DNA of 6,662 nucleotides from the NCBI GenBank assembly GCA_030831445.1, contig JAURLB010000141.1:1-6662 (forward strand), read 5' to 3'. Every line of letters begins with the position of its first letter. Position 1 is the stretch's first letter. Positions 5,418 to 6,662 of this stretch are shown one piece after another. The translations under genes were made by a program, and so were the position numbers. The notes below the pieces were generated by a model, which had not been told where the DNA came from, did not search any database, and saw nothing but the letters and a program-made list of their open reading frames with translations. The stretch comes from Candidatus Nanopelagicales bacterium (GTDB lineage Bacteria; Actinomycetota; Actinomycetes; S36-B12; UBA5976).

Positions 5418-6617
5418 GTGAAGTCATGGCCAGAACTTGATATCCCGGCAATTCCAGTTACGGTGGGAGAAATCTCTCTTCTCGATGCTTTGTCCGGAGA
5501 AGTCCGTAGATTCATTGTCCCGAGTGACACGAGTTATATCTATGTATGCGGAATTACCCCATACGACTCAACCCACATCGGACATGCAACAACATATGTG
5601 TTTTTTGATGTATTGCACAGACTTCTACGTGCAACACAAAAACCTATAGTCATGATCGAAAACATAACAGACATAGATGATCCTCTGTTCAAGAAAGCGA
5701 AAGAATTGGGAAGGGATTGGCAAGAGCTTGCCTCGGAGCAAGTTTCAAGATTTAGCAAAGATATGACACTGCTTCGAGTTTTGCCACCACAAAACTTTAT
5801 TGCAGTATCAGAAAGTATGGATGCTCTACTGCTTCACATTCAAGAGTTGATTCAAAATGGCGCTGCGTATTTTCTAGACGGAGATGTCTACTTCAAATAT
5901 CAAGGCAGCATGGCTACGGAAGACGAAATGAGAATCTTTAAAGAACGCGGTGGAGATCCAGAGCGTTCAAATAAGCTTCACCCGCTCGACTCTGTTCTTT
6001 GGAAAGTGACCGAAGAATCGCCAAATTTTCCCTCGCCGTGGGGAGCTGGTAGACCCGGTTGGCATATTGAATGTGTGAGTATTATCGAGAAATTCGCACA
6101 AAAGTCTTTACTTGTTCAAGGTGGGGGTAGCGATTTGAAATTTCCACATCACACGATGAGCCATCAACAATTTTGTAAATTGACATCGCATTCCCAGCTT
6201 GCTCACGTGTATTTTCATGTGGCAATGGTTATGTATCAAGGTGAGAAAATGAGCAAATCACTTGGGAACTTAGTTTTCGTCGATGAATTGCTGCATCAAG
6301 GTGCGTCGGCTATGGAAATTCGCTACGCAATTCTTATGCAAGACTACAACCTCGAATGGGAGTGGAAATCAAACATTCTTGAAGAGGCGCGTATTCGATA
6401 CGCAAGGTTAATTGCGGCCCTCTCATGCGAAAACACCGCTGATGGGGAGAACACCGTCCAGGAAATAGTCAAACTCTTATGTGACAACTTAAACACCCCA
6501 GCGTCCCTCGATATTTTGGATCAATGGGCGAAAAACACACTTTCTGGATCGGGTAAACACTCACATGCGGGAGTGGTTGCACGAACTGTTGATGCGCTCT
6601 TGGGGATTGGGGCATGA
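5418..6617 (+). CDS. mshC: L-cysteine:1D-myo-inosityl 2-amino-2-deoxy-alpha-D-glucopyranoside ligase (mycothiol synthesis)
   Basis: MshC uses ATP to form cysteinyl-adenylate and joins cysteine to GlcN-Ins, the penultimate step of mycothiol synthesis in the cytoplasm. This 399-residue protein has the class I cysteinyl-tRNA-synthetase-derived core. TPYDSTHIGHA (47-57) contains the HIGH motif, and ENITDIDDPL (81-90) follows. Zinc ligands are C44, C219 (in GWHIEC) and probably H244, and KMSKS is at 277-281. It lacks the long C-terminal anticodon-binding region of CysRS and is close to, or slightly shorter than, known MshC lengths. The N-terminal SWPELDIPAIP and the FKERGGDPER segment (174-183) also favour MshC over CysS. 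The start is GTG 5418, as upstream sequence is only 19 nt of gap. Its stop overlaps the next start as ATGA. Confidence 0.95.
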   Translation: MKSWPELDIPAIPVTVGEISLLDALSGEVRRFIVPSDTSYIYVCGITPYDSTHIGHATTYVFFDVLHRLLRATQKPIVMIENITDIDDPLFKKAKELGRDWQELASEQVSRFSKDMTLLRVLPPQNFIAVSESMDALLLHIQELIQNGAAYFLDGDVYFKYQGSMATEDEMRIFKERGGDPERSNKLHPLDSVLWKVTEESPNFPSPWGAGRPGWHIECVSIIEKFAQKSLLVQGGGSDLKFPHHTMSHQQFCKLTSHSQLAHVYFHVAMVMYQGEKMSKSLGNLVFVDELLHQGASAMEIRYAILMQDYNLEWEWKSNILEEARIRYARLIAALSCENTADGENTVQEIVKLLCDNLNTPASLDILDQWAKNTLSGSGKHSHAGVVARTVDALLGIGA

Positions 6618-6662
6618 TGTTTCTTTCAGACCAATTGCATTCTGAATTATTGAAACACAAAG
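6614..6662 (+). CDS. Start of a downstream gene (truncated by window edge), possibly dCTP deaminase
   Basis: ATG 6614 overlaps the mshC TGA as ATGA, a second ATG follows at 6617, and the frame stays open to the right edge. It begins MMFLSDQLHSELLKHK. A G-rich stretch (TTGGGGATTGGGG) just upstream could serve as a Shine-Dalgarno. The LSD followed by an amphipathic helix resembles the N-terminus of dCTP deaminases (which begin like MLLSDRDLRAE), but 16 residues are far too few for a firm name. The overlap suggests translational coupling to mshC. Confidence 0.5.
   Translation, partial: MMFLSDQLHSELLKHK

Noticed and set aside
5418..6617. Cysteinyl-tRNA synthetase (cysS) as the identity of this gene
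   Set aside because: It has the HIGH and KMSKS core and zinc ligands but ends near residue 399 without the long anticodon-binding C-terminus, and has the MshC-type N-terminus and neighbourhood.

Overview
The window looks like a piece of a streamlined, moderately low-GC actinobacterial chromosome (roughly mid-40s % GC by eye), of the kind seen in freshwater planktonic Actinobacteria such as the acI/Nanopelagicales group. The main evidence is mshC, a ligase of mycothiol synthesis, which is essentially restricted to Actinobacteria. It sits next to three actinobacterial families: a MSMEG_4193-type histidine phosphatase, DUF3090 and an SCO1664-type kinase-like protein. Gaps are tiny or negative and no stretch over 300 bases lacks a gene. 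I see no mobile element, CRISPR array or prophage. The genus-level placement is inference.

Layout. Positions 1-106 hold the tail of a + strand reading frame that resembles a GNAT acetyltransferase C-terminus. On the minus strand follow a 41-residue zinc-ribbon protein (93-218) and a tRNA-Leu(GAG) gene (250-333). A + strand M20 metallopeptidase (397-1713) converges, with a 10-base overlap, on a minus-strand aldo/keto reductase homologue (1704-2606). Divergent from that starts a + strand block running to the right edge: uppP (2651-3463), histidine phosphatase (3490-4119), DUF3090 (4120-4662), SCO1664-like protein (4640-5398), mshC (5418-6617), and the first codons of another gene from 6614.

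How it fits together. UppP recycles the undecaprenyl carrier for cell-wall synthesis, and MshC adds cysteine to the glucosaminyl-inositol precursor of mycothiol. Between them sits a three-protein set of unknown function: a phosphatase/phosphomutase fold, a protein with a C-terminal zinc site, and a PI3/4-kinase-like protein. The set invites a phosphorylation/dephosphorylation hypothesis, possibly on an inositol-containing or envelope metabolite. From memory, the order resembles Mycobacterium tuberculosis Rv2141c-Rv2130c, but without cysQ and Rv2132.

Two observations stand out. First, the aldo/keto reductase homologue has apparently lost three of the four catalytic-tetrad residues while keeping the fold and a cofactor-binding motif. 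Second, six start codons (five convincing, one weak) lie exactly 6 nt after a -10-like hexamer and lack a good Shine-Dalgarno, which suggests leaderless transcription. DUF3090, inside the operon, instead has a strong GGAGG.
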